Shown here piece by piece: positions 7,704 through 15,280 of a stretch of DNA of 64,000 nt; positions within the stretch are counted from its first letter, which is position 1, and each line of letters opens with the position of its first letter. Source of the DNA: Mammaliicoccus vitulinus (GTDB taxonomy: Bacteria > Bacillota > Bacilli > Staphylococcales > Staphylococcaceae); the NCBI RefSeq assembly GCF_029024305.1, contig NZ_CP118974.1, positions 806,001-870,000 on the forward strand, written 5' to 3'. The translations under genes were made by a program, and so were the position numbers. The notes under the pieces are model-generated. The model saw nothing but the letters and a program-made list of their open reading frames with translations, had not been told where the DNA came from and did not search any database.

Positions 7704-9028
7704 CGAATCACTTCCTCAGTACGATCATTAGTGCGATCATTTAAAATTTCAAGCTTTTGAATAAAGTATTGATCATTAATAAATGTGTCTAAGAAAACAT
7801 GATCAGTTTTCTCAGTGATTTCTTTCAATGTCGTTAAACCAATACCACGTTTACGACCTTTAGTAGAATAATGGTTTTCAAATAACTTATGTACTTTTGG
7901 AGTATCTTTAGAACATTTATTCATGAACACAAGTAGTACTGACTCATCATTTTTAATAAAAGCAATTTGAATTGTAGGGTTGTCTACAAACTCAGAAGCT
8001 TCAATCGCATTATCCATAATAATTCCAATACAACGACTCAGTTCAACAATGTTCATATTTATATGATCAATCTGTTCAGTAACCTCAATACTAATATTGA
8101 TATTCTGTTCTTGAGATTGAATAATTTTCGTAGTTAATAAACCTTTAATTTCTCTCACATGTAAATTTTGAAGACCATTAATTTTAATCGCGTTTAATTT
8201 CATATCATCATGTAGGTGGGCGATATTTTGATCAAAATATGTTCTTAGTCCATTCATGTCATCTTCTCTTATATACTCAGATAAAGTCGCTAAAATATTT
8301 ACATAATCATGACGAAACTTACGCATTTCATTGTTGATTCTTTCAATCTGCAAAGTGTATTTATAATATTGATTAATTTCCTTTTTAGTGCGTTGCAATG
8401 CCATTTCACGAATAACCGTAATGGAAATTAAAATGATAAAAATAGCAGCGACACTAACATAAATCACATAAAATAATGTCTGAAATTCAAACTCTTTTTC
8501 AGTATTATATGATTTAGGCATGTAAACATAAAAGACCATAAATGAAACTGCTAAAAATGCAGCTAATAAAAGTAAATAAATACGGTTATTATATAAATAA
8601 CTGAGTTTAAGTCTATTCATCAATAGTCTTATCAAAACAGCTAAAGTTATAGATATTAATATATGCATAATACTATAACTTATAAAAAATGGTATGTAAT
8701 TATCTTTACCATTTAAGATAAAATTCGTTATTAATATAGATGAGTAATCAGATACGACTGAAATAATAATAACTATTAAAGTATTAATTACACCGAGTAG
8801 TTTAAATTTTCTATAAAAGAACACAAAATAAAAAAGACAAACATATAGAATGGATCCAACACCAAATATATAATAAAAAGTAAGTGAAGGGATTATGAAG
8901 CCTATAATTAAGGCACCATAATCCCTTTTGTTGTATCGATAATTTTGTGTTATAGCTAGTAATATAGTAAATAATAATACTTGTAATAATCCAAAAGGTA
9001 AAGATTCTAAATTAGAAAGCGAGTCCAT
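7700..9028 (-). CDS. agrC: AgrC, quorum-sensing histidine kinase
   Basis: A 442-residue sensor kinase. Residues 1-205 hold about six membrane helices forming the peptide sensor. A coiled-coil linker (about 206-232) leads to the dimerisation helix with the phospho-acceptor His240 in MRKFRHDYVNIL, and the HPK10-type ATPase domain follows, with DNAIEAS (N box) and RKRGIGLTTL (G box). It binds the AgrD-derived thiolactone and phosphorylates AgrA. AAGGAAGTG precedes the ATG, 24 bases after agrD. The sensor half is the part expected to co-vary with agrD and agrB and define the specificity group. Confidence 0.97.
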   Translation of the reverse strand: MDSLSNLESLPFGLLQVLLFTILLAITQNYRYNKRDYGALIIGFIIPSLTFYYIFGVGSILYVCLFYFVFFYRKFKLLGVINTLIVIIISVVSDYSSILITNFILNGKDNYIPFFISYSIMHILISITLAVLIRLLMNRLKLSYLYNNRIYLLLLAAFLAVSFMVFYVYMPKSYNTEKEFEFQTLFYVIYVSVAAIFIILISITVIREMALQRTKKEINQYYKYTLQIERINNEMRKFRHDYVNILATLSEYIREDDMNGLRTYFDQNIAHLHDDMKLNAIKINGLQNLHVREIKGLLTTKIIQSQEQNINISIEVTEQIDHINMNIVELSRCIGIIMDNAIEASEFVDNPTIQIAFIKNDESVLLVFMNKCSKDTPKVHKLFENHYSTKGRKRGIGLTTLKEITEKTDHVFLDTFINDQYFIQKLEILNDRTNDRTEEVIR

Positions 9029-9052
9029 ATATTACACTTCCTTAATGACAAC

Positions 9053-9193
9053 TTATTGTTTTTCTTTTAATAGTTCTGCTGGTACTTCTGTTTCATCTAA
9101 AAATGCTGTACAACCTCTAATTACCGCTTTTTCACCGAATGATGAAAGAAAATTTGATGCTGATTTTGAGAATAAAGTAGCTAATAAATTCAT
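9053..9193 (-). CDS. agrD: AgrD, autoinducing peptide precursor
   Basis: A 46-residue pheromone precursor. The N-terminal amphipathic leader (MNLLATLFSKSASNFLSSFGEKA) is followed by the peptide region VIRGCTAFL (24-32) and the conserved AgrB recognition tail DETEVPAELLKEKQ (33-46). By analogy with S. aureus (cleavage before the acidic D-E-x-E-V-P tail), the thiolactone joins Cys28 to Leu32. The N-terminal trimming point is not visible, but a nonapeptide VIRGCTAFL is plausible. The ATG at 9193 overlaps the agrB stop by 4 bases and follows AGAGGAGG. Confidence 0.97.
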   Translation of the reverse strand: MNLLATLFSKSASNFLSSFGEKAVIRGCTAFLDETEVPAELLKEKQ

Positions 9194-9765
9194 GATATTG
9201 TTTCCTCCTCTTTGTAAAATATAGGTAATAGTGATACTGCTTCGAAGACCAATCCTAAGCATACTAATTGTTGATAAGGTTCTTTAATGAATAAAGAAAT
9301 GATTATCAATATTGTAGCGGCTATGATTGATCTAAGTTTAAGACCTTTTCGCCACTTGCCTAATATTGGGTGTTTCTTTGTTTGCATTGGTGCGTACTTT
9401 ATTATTATGAGATAACCGAGTATCGCAATCGCTAGAAATGGCCAATACGATATGTTGGTATTAACGATAATAAGTGGTGCGACCACAAACATTATTAGGC
9501 TTTGTATGGTGCATAAAAATGTGGACTTTGCATGCGCACCAAACGCAAAATATCTAATGGCAAAATAACTAAGATGTACAATAAGTGTGTATAAAAATAT
9601 ATGGGATAGAAGGGCAGCGCCATAAATGACTACAGTCTTCATAATATTTCCTACAATTACTTCTAGTCCATACTTTACCTTTAAATAACTAACATGATCT
9701 AGGTTATTTGTATTTTGAAGACTTAATGCAATCTTATCGATTTGTGTTTGAACAGGTTGATACAT
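9190..9765 (-). CDS. agrB: AgrB, membrane endopeptidase for AgrD
   Basis: A 191-residue polytopic membrane protein with about four to six helices. The catalytic pair is visible in RYFAFGAHAKSTFLC: a histidine and, seven residues on, a cysteine, matching His77 and Cys84 of S. aureus AgrB. The KKHP and KWRKGLKLR loops are typical. It cleaves the AgrD C-terminal tail and forms the thiolactone. The ATG follows TTAAGGAGGGGG, a very strong ribosome site. It is the first gene of the operon driven from the P2-like promoter at 9787-9853. Confidence 0.97.
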   Translation of the reverse strand: MYQPVQTQIDKIALSLQNTNNLDHVSYLKVKYGLEVIVGNIMKTVVIYGAALLSHIFLYTLIVHLSYFAIRYFAFGAHAKSTFLCTIQSLIMFVVAPLIIVNTNISYWPFLAIAILGYLIIIKYAPMQTKKHPILGKWRKGLKLRSIIAATILIIISLFIKEPYQQLVCLGLVFEAVSLLPIFYKEEETIS

Positions 9766-9786
9766 AGCGCCCCCTCCTTAAGTATA

Positions 9787-9853
9787 ATTATAGAACAAAT
9801 TGATTAGCATTTTACTTCTTTTGCCCAACTGTATTATTTTCATGCCTAACTGT
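9787..9853 (-). promoter_or_regulatory. agr P2 promoter with AgrA direct repeats
   Basis: Read on the minus strand, ACAGTTAGG (9845-9853) and ACAGTTGGG (9824-9832) form a direct repeat with a 12-base spacer, the known AgrA layout. A TATAAT box lies 31 bases further downstream (9787-9792), just ahead of the agrB ribosome site. The long gap suggests a poor -35 that needs AgrA, as in S. aureus P2. Confidence 0.88.
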
Positions 9854-9893
9854 TGAGATTTCTAATATATTTGTATTTTAACATAATTTCAAT

Positions 9894-9958
9894 GCAGTTA
9901 AGAACTAAAAATAACGACTTAGGGAATATATAAATTTCATATACATATTTAATATAAG
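9894..9958 (+). promoter_or_regulatory. agr P3 promoter (RNAIII/hld) with AgrA-like repeats
   Basis: GCAGTTAAG (9894-9902) and CGACTTAGG (9915-9923) are degenerate AgrA boxes, again with a 12-base spacer. A TATAAG box follows at 9953-9958. The sites are weaker than those of P2, as is usual for P3, and are divergently oriented to P2. The transcript should start near 9965. Confidence 0.75.
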
Positions 9959-10023
9959 ATAATTAATGACTATTTAATTATATAAATTAATTTAGAAATC
10001 GTAATTATAAAGGGGGATCCTTT

Positions 10024-10101
10024 ATGGCAGGCGATATCGTCAATGCTATATGTGGTATTTTTCAATGGCTTGTAGAAGTTGTTAGTGGCCTATTTGATTA
10101 A
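10024..10101 (+). CDS. hld: Delta-lysin-like phenol-soluble modulin
   Basis: A 25-residue peptide beginning MAGDIVNAICGIFQWLVEV, divergent from agrB and preceded by AAGGGGGATCC. It aligns without gaps to S. aureus delta-haemolysin at Met1, Ala2, Asp4, Ile5, Ile9, Trp15, an acidic residue at 18 and Val20. In S. aureus this peptide is an amphipathic, formylated, leaderless lytic peptide. Here all lysines are gone (Gln14, Gly22, Asp25), leaving a net charge near -3, and there is a cysteine at position 10. Export by a Pmt-type transporter is expected from the family. Membrane activity of so anionic a form is uncertain. Confidence 0.88.
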   Translation: MAGDIVNAICGIFQWLVEVVSGLFD

Positions 10102-10148
10102 ATGTCGATAATTTCTACAAGTTTAGTGTATATTATAATCAATCTTTC

Positions 10149-10175
10149 AACGTGTACCAATAGGTATGCGTTTTT
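10149..10175 (+). terminator. Predicted RNAIII terminator
   Basis: AACGTGTACC pairs with GGTATGCGTT (ten pairs, two of them G-U) around a 4-base AATA loop, followed by TTTATT. It sits between the delta-lysin ORF and the lactonase gene. Confidence 0.7.
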
Positions 10176-10242
10176 ATTATAGTTATTGAGTGTTTTCATG
10201 TAGAATGATATTTAAGATAAATTTAGGGAGGAATTTAATTTT

Positions 10243-11277
10243 ATGAAAACTAAAGGTTATATTGGAACTTATACTAAAAAGGATGGTAAAGGCATATATC
10301 GATTTGATGTTGATGAAAACGATCAAACAATCGAAAAGGTTGAAGTTGGTTACGAAGTTGAGGCATCTACATATGTTACGAATCATAATCAATTTTTATA
10401 TGCTATTAAAAAAGATGGCGATGATTGTGGTGTCGCAAGTTTCTTAATTAATGAAGATGGTAGCTTAACGTTTATCAATGATTGTTTAGCTTCCCAAGAA
10501 GGTACGGGATGTCATATTTCAGTTTCTAAAGATGGTCAATTCTTATTTGAAGCTGTATATGGTGCAGGTCTTGTTAGGCTATATAAACTTGATCATGAAA
10601 ATGGTGGAATAAGCGGGTTAATAGATGTTTATCGTGCTGAGGGTCACGGACCAAATGAAGCAAGACAAGAAAGTAGTCATGTTCATTTTGTACAACAGAC
10701 ACCAGACTTGGATTTTCTTGCAACAGTTGATTTAGGGGCAGATGCTGTAAGAACATTTAAATTTTCTGATGAAGGGTTAGAATTAGTTGAAACATTAGAA
10801 ACTCAAGCAGGTAGTGGTCCGAGACATTTAGCATTTCATCCAAATGGTGATTATGCATATTTAGTAAATGAATTAAGTAATACAATCCAAGTGTTGTCTT
10901 ATAAAAACGGCAAATTTGCAGAGATTAGTCCTACATTAATGACGATACATGAGGATTTTGACTTAAATTCACAAGTTGGTGCTGTCAGATTAAGTCATGA
11001 CGGTCAATTTATTTATGTTTCAAATAGAGGTCATAATAGTATTGCGGTATATAAAATTTTAGGTGACGGTGCTCTTATTGAAACGGTCGAAATTATTACA
11101 AGCGGTGGAACTTGGCCGAGAGACTTTAATATCACACCAAGTGATTCATTCTTAGTTGTAGCACATGAACATTCATATAATTTAGTTTTATTTAGTAGAA
11201 ACAAAGAAACAGGTAAATTAACAGAGATAGAAAATGAACAAAAAGCTGCAGAAGGCGTTTGTGTTCAATTTATTTAA
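10243..11277 (+). CDS. Lactonase family seven-bladed beta-propeller protein
   Basis: A 344-residue protein of the Pgl/lactonase (YkgB-like) family: repeated blades with motifs such as GYIGTYTKKDGKGIY at the N-terminus, CHISVSKDGQFLFEAVYGAG (about 85-105), GPRHLAFHPNGDYAYLVNE (about 188-206) and FIYVSNRGHNSIAVY (about 254-268). Some members hydrolyse 6-phosphogluconolactone; most are uncharacterised, so a sugar-lactone role is tentative. No signal peptide, so cytosolic. An AGGGAGG site precedes the ATG. It lies 68 bases beyond the RNAIII terminator and 16 bases before the nitrilase gene, with which it may be cotranscribed. Confidence 0.88.
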   Translation: MKTKGYIGTYTKKDGKGIYRFDVDENDQTIEKVEVGYEVEASTYVTNHNQFLYAIKKDGDDCGVASFLINEDGSLTFINDCLASQEGTGCHISVSKDGQFLFEAVYGAGLVRLYKLDHENGGISGLIDVYRAEGHGPNEARQESSHVHFVQQTPDLDFLATVDLGADAVRTFKFSDEGLELVETLETQAGSGPRHLAFHPNGDYAYLVNELSNTIQVLSYKNGKFAEISPTLMTIHEDFDLNSQVGAVRLSHDGQFIYVSNRGHNSIAVYKILGDGALIETVEIITSGGTWPRDFNITPSDSFLVVAHEHSYNLVLFSRNKETGKLTEIENEQKAAEGVCVQFI

Positions 11278-11293
11278 TGGTAGGTGAATAGCT

Positions 11294-12070
11294 TTGAAAA
11301 TCGCACTATATCAAATGCATGTAATACCCGGCAAACCAGAAGAAAATATGCGAAAAATTAGTCAATGGTTTGACCAACTTAGCGAAGAAATAGACATAGC
11401 AGTGCTACCCGAGATGTGGAATACATCATATCGTTTAAGTGATTTAAACCAACTTGCTGATGAAGAGGGTAATGTTATTATTCCTTTTTTAAAAAAGAAA
11501 GCTAAAGCGTTGAATAAGCACATTATAGCTGGATCTATCGCTTATAAAAAAGGTGACGAAATTTATAATAGAGCGCTTGTTATTAATAAAGAGGGAAATT
11601 GTATTAACACTTATGATAAAGCTCATTTAGTACCGATGTTGAATGAACATCATTTTCTAACTTCGGGTGAAAAGAAATCTACTGTTTATCAGTTAGATGA
11701 AATAGAAATGGGCACAATTATATGTTATGACTTGAGATTCCCTGAATTATCACGTTCTTTAGCATTAGAAGATGCAAAAGTTATATTTGTCCCAGCACAA
11801 TGGCCAAAATCAAGAATTGATCATTGGAAAGCTTTATTACGTGCTAGAGCAATTGAAAATCAAGTGTATATGATTGCATGTAATAGTGTAGGTTATTGTG
11901 ATGAGAGTGAATTTGGTGGTAATAGTTTAGTGTATGGACCAGACGGCTCATTAATTGATAACTTATATTATGATGAAGGGACACTCATTGTTGATTTAGA
12001 CTTTGATGCACAAGAACAAATTAGAGAAGCAATCCCAATATTTAATAGTTTGAGAACGGATTTATATTGA
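11294..12070 (+). CDS. Nitrilase superfamily carbon-nitrogen hydrolase
   Basis: A 258-residue amidohydrolase with the complete catalytic set: Glu40 (AVLPEMW), Lys109 (YDKAHL) and Cys144 (GTIICYDLRFPE). Closest in style to omega-amidase/YafV or deaminated-glutathione amidase types; the true substrate is unknown. The start is TTG at 11294, 7 bases after AGGTGA, and no upstream ATG fits. A nitrilase of this kind is also encoded near agr in S. aureus, so the neighbourhood is conserved. A terminator lies about 50 bases downstream. Confidence 0.9.
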   Translation: MKIALYQMHVIPGKPEENMRKISQWFDQLSEEIDIAVLPEMWNTSYRLSDLNQLADEEGNVIIPFLKKKAKALNKHIIAGSIAYKKGDEIYNRALVINKEGNCINTYDKAHLVPMLNEHHFLTSGEKKSTVYQLDEIEMGTIICYDLRFPELSRSLALEDAKVIFVPAQWPKSRIDHWKALLRARAIENQVYMIACNSVGYCDESEFGGNSLVYGPDGSLIDNLYYDEGTLIVDLDFDAQEQIREAIPIFNSLRTDLY

Positions 12071-12120
12071 GGTGTAAAGCGTTTCGGACATAAATACCGA
12101 TTCTTAAAATGAAAGATCTC

Positions 12121-12168
12121 AGACTGCCGACAAAGTCACTTAAAGTGAACTTGTTGGCAGTCTTTTTT
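12121..12168 (+). terminator. Terminator of the AGACTGCC...GGCAGTCT module type
   Basis: AGACTGCC/GGCAGTCT and TCACTTTAAGTGA-like inner arms form a long hairpin followed by TTTTTT. Very similar hairpins occur at 16880, 19983 and 60548, so this is a repeated module as well as a terminator. It is preceded by CGGACATAAAT, a motif shared with other intergenic modules. Confidence 0.9.
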
Positions 12169-12200
12169 GCGCATACTTTCCTAGAGTTTTGATTGTCTTA

Positions 12201-12228
12201 TTGAACATTTTCAGAAAAAGTATACAAT
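12201..12228 (+). promoter_or_regulatory. Promoter of the fetAB-like operon
   Basis: TTGAAC (12201-12206) and TACAAT (12223-12228) are spaced by 16 bases. Transcription would start near 12235. That argues against the ATG at 12236 and for the TTG at 12275 as the start of the ATPase gene. Confidence 0.6.
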
Positions 12229-12274
12229 CAATTATATGTTGATAATCTATATTGAGATGATTGGAGATGATTGT

Positions 12275-13000
12275 TTGGAAAGTGATGTAGCAGTTCAATT
12301 TAAAAATGTTGAATATGAAATAAACAATTCTAAAATTTTAAAAGAAATAAACGGAGTGTTCATTCAAGGGAAATTGACTTCTATCATAGGTCCTTCTGGG
12401 GCAGGGAAATCAACTTTATTAACTTTAATAAACTTATTGAAATCTGCTACAAAAGGTGAAATCTTGGTAGGCGGTAAAACGATCGATTCATATGATCCGA
12501 TGGAATTACGAAGAAAAGTCCAGTTAGTTTCCCAAGAAGCGACGATGATTAAAGGAACCGTTAAAGATAATTTAGAACTTCCTTTAATCCTTCAAAATAA
12601 AAACATGACAGATGAAGAAGCGGAACATTATTTGGAAGATGTTGATTTATCTACATCTTTTTTAAATAAGAATAGTAAAGAATTATCTGGTGGAGAAAAA
12701 CAAAAATTATCTTTAGCACGCGCGCTTGTTAATAAGCCTAGCATTATATTGTTAGATGAAGTGACTTCTGCACTTGATAGAAACTCCAAACAGGCGATTG
12801 AGTTATTACTTCAAAAAATTAAGCGAGAACATAATGTCACTATGATATGGATTACTCACGACATAAATCAAGCACTAAGAATGAGCGATTATGTTTGGGT
12901 TATGAAAAATGGAGAAGTAGTGGAAACGAATACTGTTGAAGAAATTGAAAACTCCAAAAATACCGATGTCAAAAGTGTTATAGGAGAAAAATCAATATGA
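12275..13000 (+). CDS. ABC transporter ATPase, FetA/YbbL-like
   Basis: A 241-residue ABC ATPase with Walker A (GPSGAGKST), Q-loop (VSQEA), signature LSGGEKQKLSLARAL, Walker B (SIILLDEVTSALD) and the switch His (WITHD). It pairs with the UPF0014 membrane protein encoded 4 bases overlapping downstream; E. coli FetAB of this kind exports iron under oxidative stress. The start is TTG at 12275 with GGAG 8 bases upstream; a longer form from ATG 12236 lacks a ribosome site. The iron role is inferred from family only. Confidence 0.85.
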   Translation: MESDVAVQFKNVEYEINNSKILKEINGVFIQGKLTSIIGPSGAGKSTLLTLINLLKSATKGEILVGGKTIDSYDPMELRRKVQLVSQEATMIKGTVKDNLELPLILQNKNMTDEEAEHYLEDVDLSTSFLNKNSKELSGGEKQKLSLARALVNKPSIILLDEVTSALDRNSKQAIELLLQKIKREHNVTMIWITHDINQALRMSDYVWVMKNGEVVETNTVEEIENSKNTDVKSVIGEKSI

Positions 13001-13755
13001 CCATCACATCTATAATATTAATGTTTATTTTTATCATAATACCCATTGTTATTTCTAAGAGCTTTAAATTAGGATTAGAAAAAGATACGATCGTTGCAGC
13101 TGTACGATCATTTGTTCAGTTGCTCATTGTAGGTTATATATTACAATTTATCTTTGATCAAGATAGTCATATATTCATTTTATTGATGGTTATACTCATG
13201 ATTGGTGCAGCTACTCAAAATGCTAGAAAAAAAGGGTTAGAAATACCGGGCATAACATGGAAATTATTATTAGCGTTTATTGCAATTGAAATTATTACGC
13301 AAGGTATATTAATAGGATTTAGTATCACGCCAGCAACTGCTCAATATATTATTCCTATAAGTGGAATGATTATCGGGAATTCTATGGTGTTAAGTATATT
13401 ATTTTTAAATAGATTTATGTCAGAAATTAAACAAAATGAAGACATTATCGAACTTATTTTATGTTTAGGTGGTACGCCTAAACAAGCGATTCATAAACAG
13501 TTAATTACATCTATACAATCAAGTGTTATACCAACAATTGAACAGCAAAAAACAATAGGACTAGTTCAATTGCCGGGCATGATGAGTGGTCAAATTATTG
13601 CAGGCGCAGATCCGTTAGAAGCTGTACTCTTTCAAATATTAATCGTATTTATTTTATTAACATCTGCGACGATGACAAGTGTGATTTTAGGATTCTTATC
13701 ATATCCAACTTTGTTTAATAAACAACAACAATTAATAGACAGTCATTTCAAATAA
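12997..13755 (+). CDS. UPF0014 membrane permease, FetB/YbbM-like
   Basis: A 252-residue protein with about seven membrane helices. Conserved UPF0014 stretches are visible: AAVRSFVQLLIVGYILQ (about 33-49), PISGMIIGNSM (about 120-130), CLGGTPKQAI and the LVQLPGMMSGQIIAGADP segment (about 188-205). It is the membrane half of the FetAB-like ABC exporter, translationally coupled to the ATPase by an ATGA overlap. A terminator hairpin overlaps its end and that of the opposing aldehyde dehydrogenase gene. Confidence 0.9.
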   Translation: MTITSIILMFIFIIIPIVISKSFKLGLEKDTIVAAVRSFVQLLIVGYILQFIFDQDSHIFILLMVILMIGAATQNARKKGLEIPGITWKLLLAFIAIEIITQGILIGFSITPATAQYIIPISGMIIGNSMVLSILFLNRFMSEIKQNEDIIELILCLGGTPKQAIHKQLITSIQSSVIPTIEQQKTIGLVQLPGMMSGQIIAGADPLEAVLFQILIVFILLTSATMTSVILGFLSYPTLFNKQQQLIDSHFK

Positions 13756-13790
13756 AAAAGTAGAGTCTTGGAGACTCTACTTTTATTTTT
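13756..13790. terminator. Bidirectional terminator between fetB-like and aldehyde dehydrogenase genes
   Basis: AAAAGTAGAGTCT and AGACTCTACTTTT form a 13-base perfect stem with a 3-base loop, flanked by A and T runs, so it can act on both converging transcripts. Confidence 0.93.
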
Positions 13791-15159
13791 TGAACATGGC
13801 TCTGACGTATTTTCCTTTTCCTTTGTAAGGTGGGAAAAGCACACCGGTTTCAAGTTTAGTTGTTTTGAACATGATACTTTTTTCATTGCTAAATAATTCG
13901 AATGAAGCTTTACCATGATATTTTCCGATACCTGAATGACCAACACCACCAAATGGTAAATGATGATTACCTACATGTAATAGCGTATCATTTATACAAC
14001 CGCCACCAAATGATATTCTACTTATAACTTCATCTGTATGATTCTCATCTTCACTAAATAAATATAATGACAATGGTTTAGGTTTATTTTTAATGAATTG
14101 TATAGCGTCCCCAAAAGCTTCATAAGTCATGATTGGTAGTATAGGACCAAATATTTCATCTTCCATAAGAACATCATCATATTTAACATTATCTATAATA
14201 GTTGGATCAATATAGCAATTGTTTAAGTCAGAGTTGCCACCGTAAACGACATCACCGTTAGTGTTTTTTAATAAGTTGATTAACCTATCAGTATGTCTTT
14301 CATTAACAATTCTGCCGAAGTCTGCGCTATTTTTAGCATCTTTACTATAAAATTCTTGTATTGTAGATTGGATTGCTTTAATAAATTGTTGTTTTATAGA
14401 TGCATCTATAATAACGTAATCTGGTGCAACACAAGTTTGACCAGCATTTATAAATTTTCCGAATGCAATTCTTTCAGCAGCAACTTTAATATTCGCTGTT
14501 TTATCAACGATAGCAGGGCTTTTACCACCTAACTCAAGCGCTACAGGAATAAGTTGTTTACTAGCTTGTTCATAAACGCTTTGACCAATTTTTGTTGAAC
14601 CGGTAAAGAATACAAAGTCAAAAGGATATGTTAATAATTCTTCTGTAATATTTTTATCTCCGGTAATACATGCCACATAAGTAGGCTCAAAAGCTTCTTT
14701 GATTATTTTTTCAATAATGGCACTAACATTTGGTGTTAACTCTGATGGTTTAACAACCGCACAGTTTCCAGCAGCGATTGCACCAATTAATGGTTCAATT
14801 ACAAGTTGGAAAGGATAATTAAACGGACCAATAACAAGCACAGTGCCATATGGTTCATTTATTGTATAACTTTTACTTGGAAAAAGAAAAACAGGTGTGT
14901 TTACATTTTTCTTACTGGCTAAACTCTTGACTTCTTTTATCATGAAAGAGATACTTTTATAAATGTAACCGATTTCTGTTGCATAGGATTCAACTGAATT
15001 TTTTCCTAAATCTTTTTGTAAAGCTACAATAAGATCAGCTTCATTTGATTTTATTGATTTTTTTAGTAATCTTAATTGTTTTTTTCTGAACTTAATGTCT
15101 TTTGTAACATCACTATCAAAAAAAGATTGTATGTTTTCAAATTGATTAGCTATAGTCAA
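13783..15159 (-). CDS. Aldehyde dehydrogenase (ALDH3-like, NAD(P)-dependent)
   Basis: A 458-residue class 3-type aldehyde dehydrogenase. Seen are GPFNYPF (111-117), PSE (138-140), the cofactor loop FFTGSTKIG (184-192), catalytic Glu209 in LELGGKSP and nucleophile Cys243 in NAGQTCVAPDYV, with EDEIFGPILPIMTY further on. The length fits the shorter ALDH3 group, which oxidises medium or long-chain and aromatic aldehydes. The C-terminal 40 residues (VLFPPYKGKGKYVRAMFKK) are basic and could touch the membrane. A single-gene unit, with its own promoter expected in 15160-15280. Confidence 0.93.
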   Translation of the reverse strand: MTIANQFENIQSFFDSDVTKDIKFRKKQLRLLKKSIKSNEADLIVALQKDLGKNSVESYATEIGYIYKSISFMIKEVKSLASKKNVNTPVFLFPSKSYTINEPYGTVLVIGPFNYPFQLVIEPLIGAIAAGNCAVVKPSELTPNVSAIIEKIIKEAFEPTYVACITGDKNITEELLTYPFDFVFFTGSTKIGQSVYEQASKQLIPVALELGGKSPAIVDKTANIKVAAERIAFGKFINAGQTCVAPDYVIIDASIKQQFIKAIQSTIQEFYSKDAKNSADFGRIVNERHTDRLINLLKNTNGDVVYGGNSDLNNCYIDPTIIDNVKYDDVLMEDEIFGPILPIMTYEAFGDAIQFIKNKPKPLSLYLFSEDENHTDEVISRISFGGGCINDTLLHVGNHHLPFGGVGHSGIGKYHGKASFELFSNEKSIMFKTTKLETGVLFPPYKGKGKYVRAMFKK

Positions 15160-15280
15160 AATTGATATCCCCTTTATACTTCTGTTGTTTATATTTTAAC
15201 AATAGTTATAATTAAAAGCGAAGTCTTTACACGTGAAACTCTATTTTATTTAAAAATATATTACGAAAAGGTGAAACAAT

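Larger units (their letters stand above)
9965..10175 (+). ncRNA. RNAIII-like transcript, apparently very short
   Basis: It is inferred from the P3-like promoter, the delta-lysin ORF inside it and a hairpin with TTTTTATT at 10149-10175. That gives roughly 210 nt, against 514 nt in S. aureus. After the delta-lysin stop only about 75 bases remain, with no UCCC-type C-rich loops of the kind that block target ribosome sites in S. aureus RNAIII. Both ends are predicted, not measured. A longer read-through form into the lactonase gene is possible. Confidence 0.6.
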
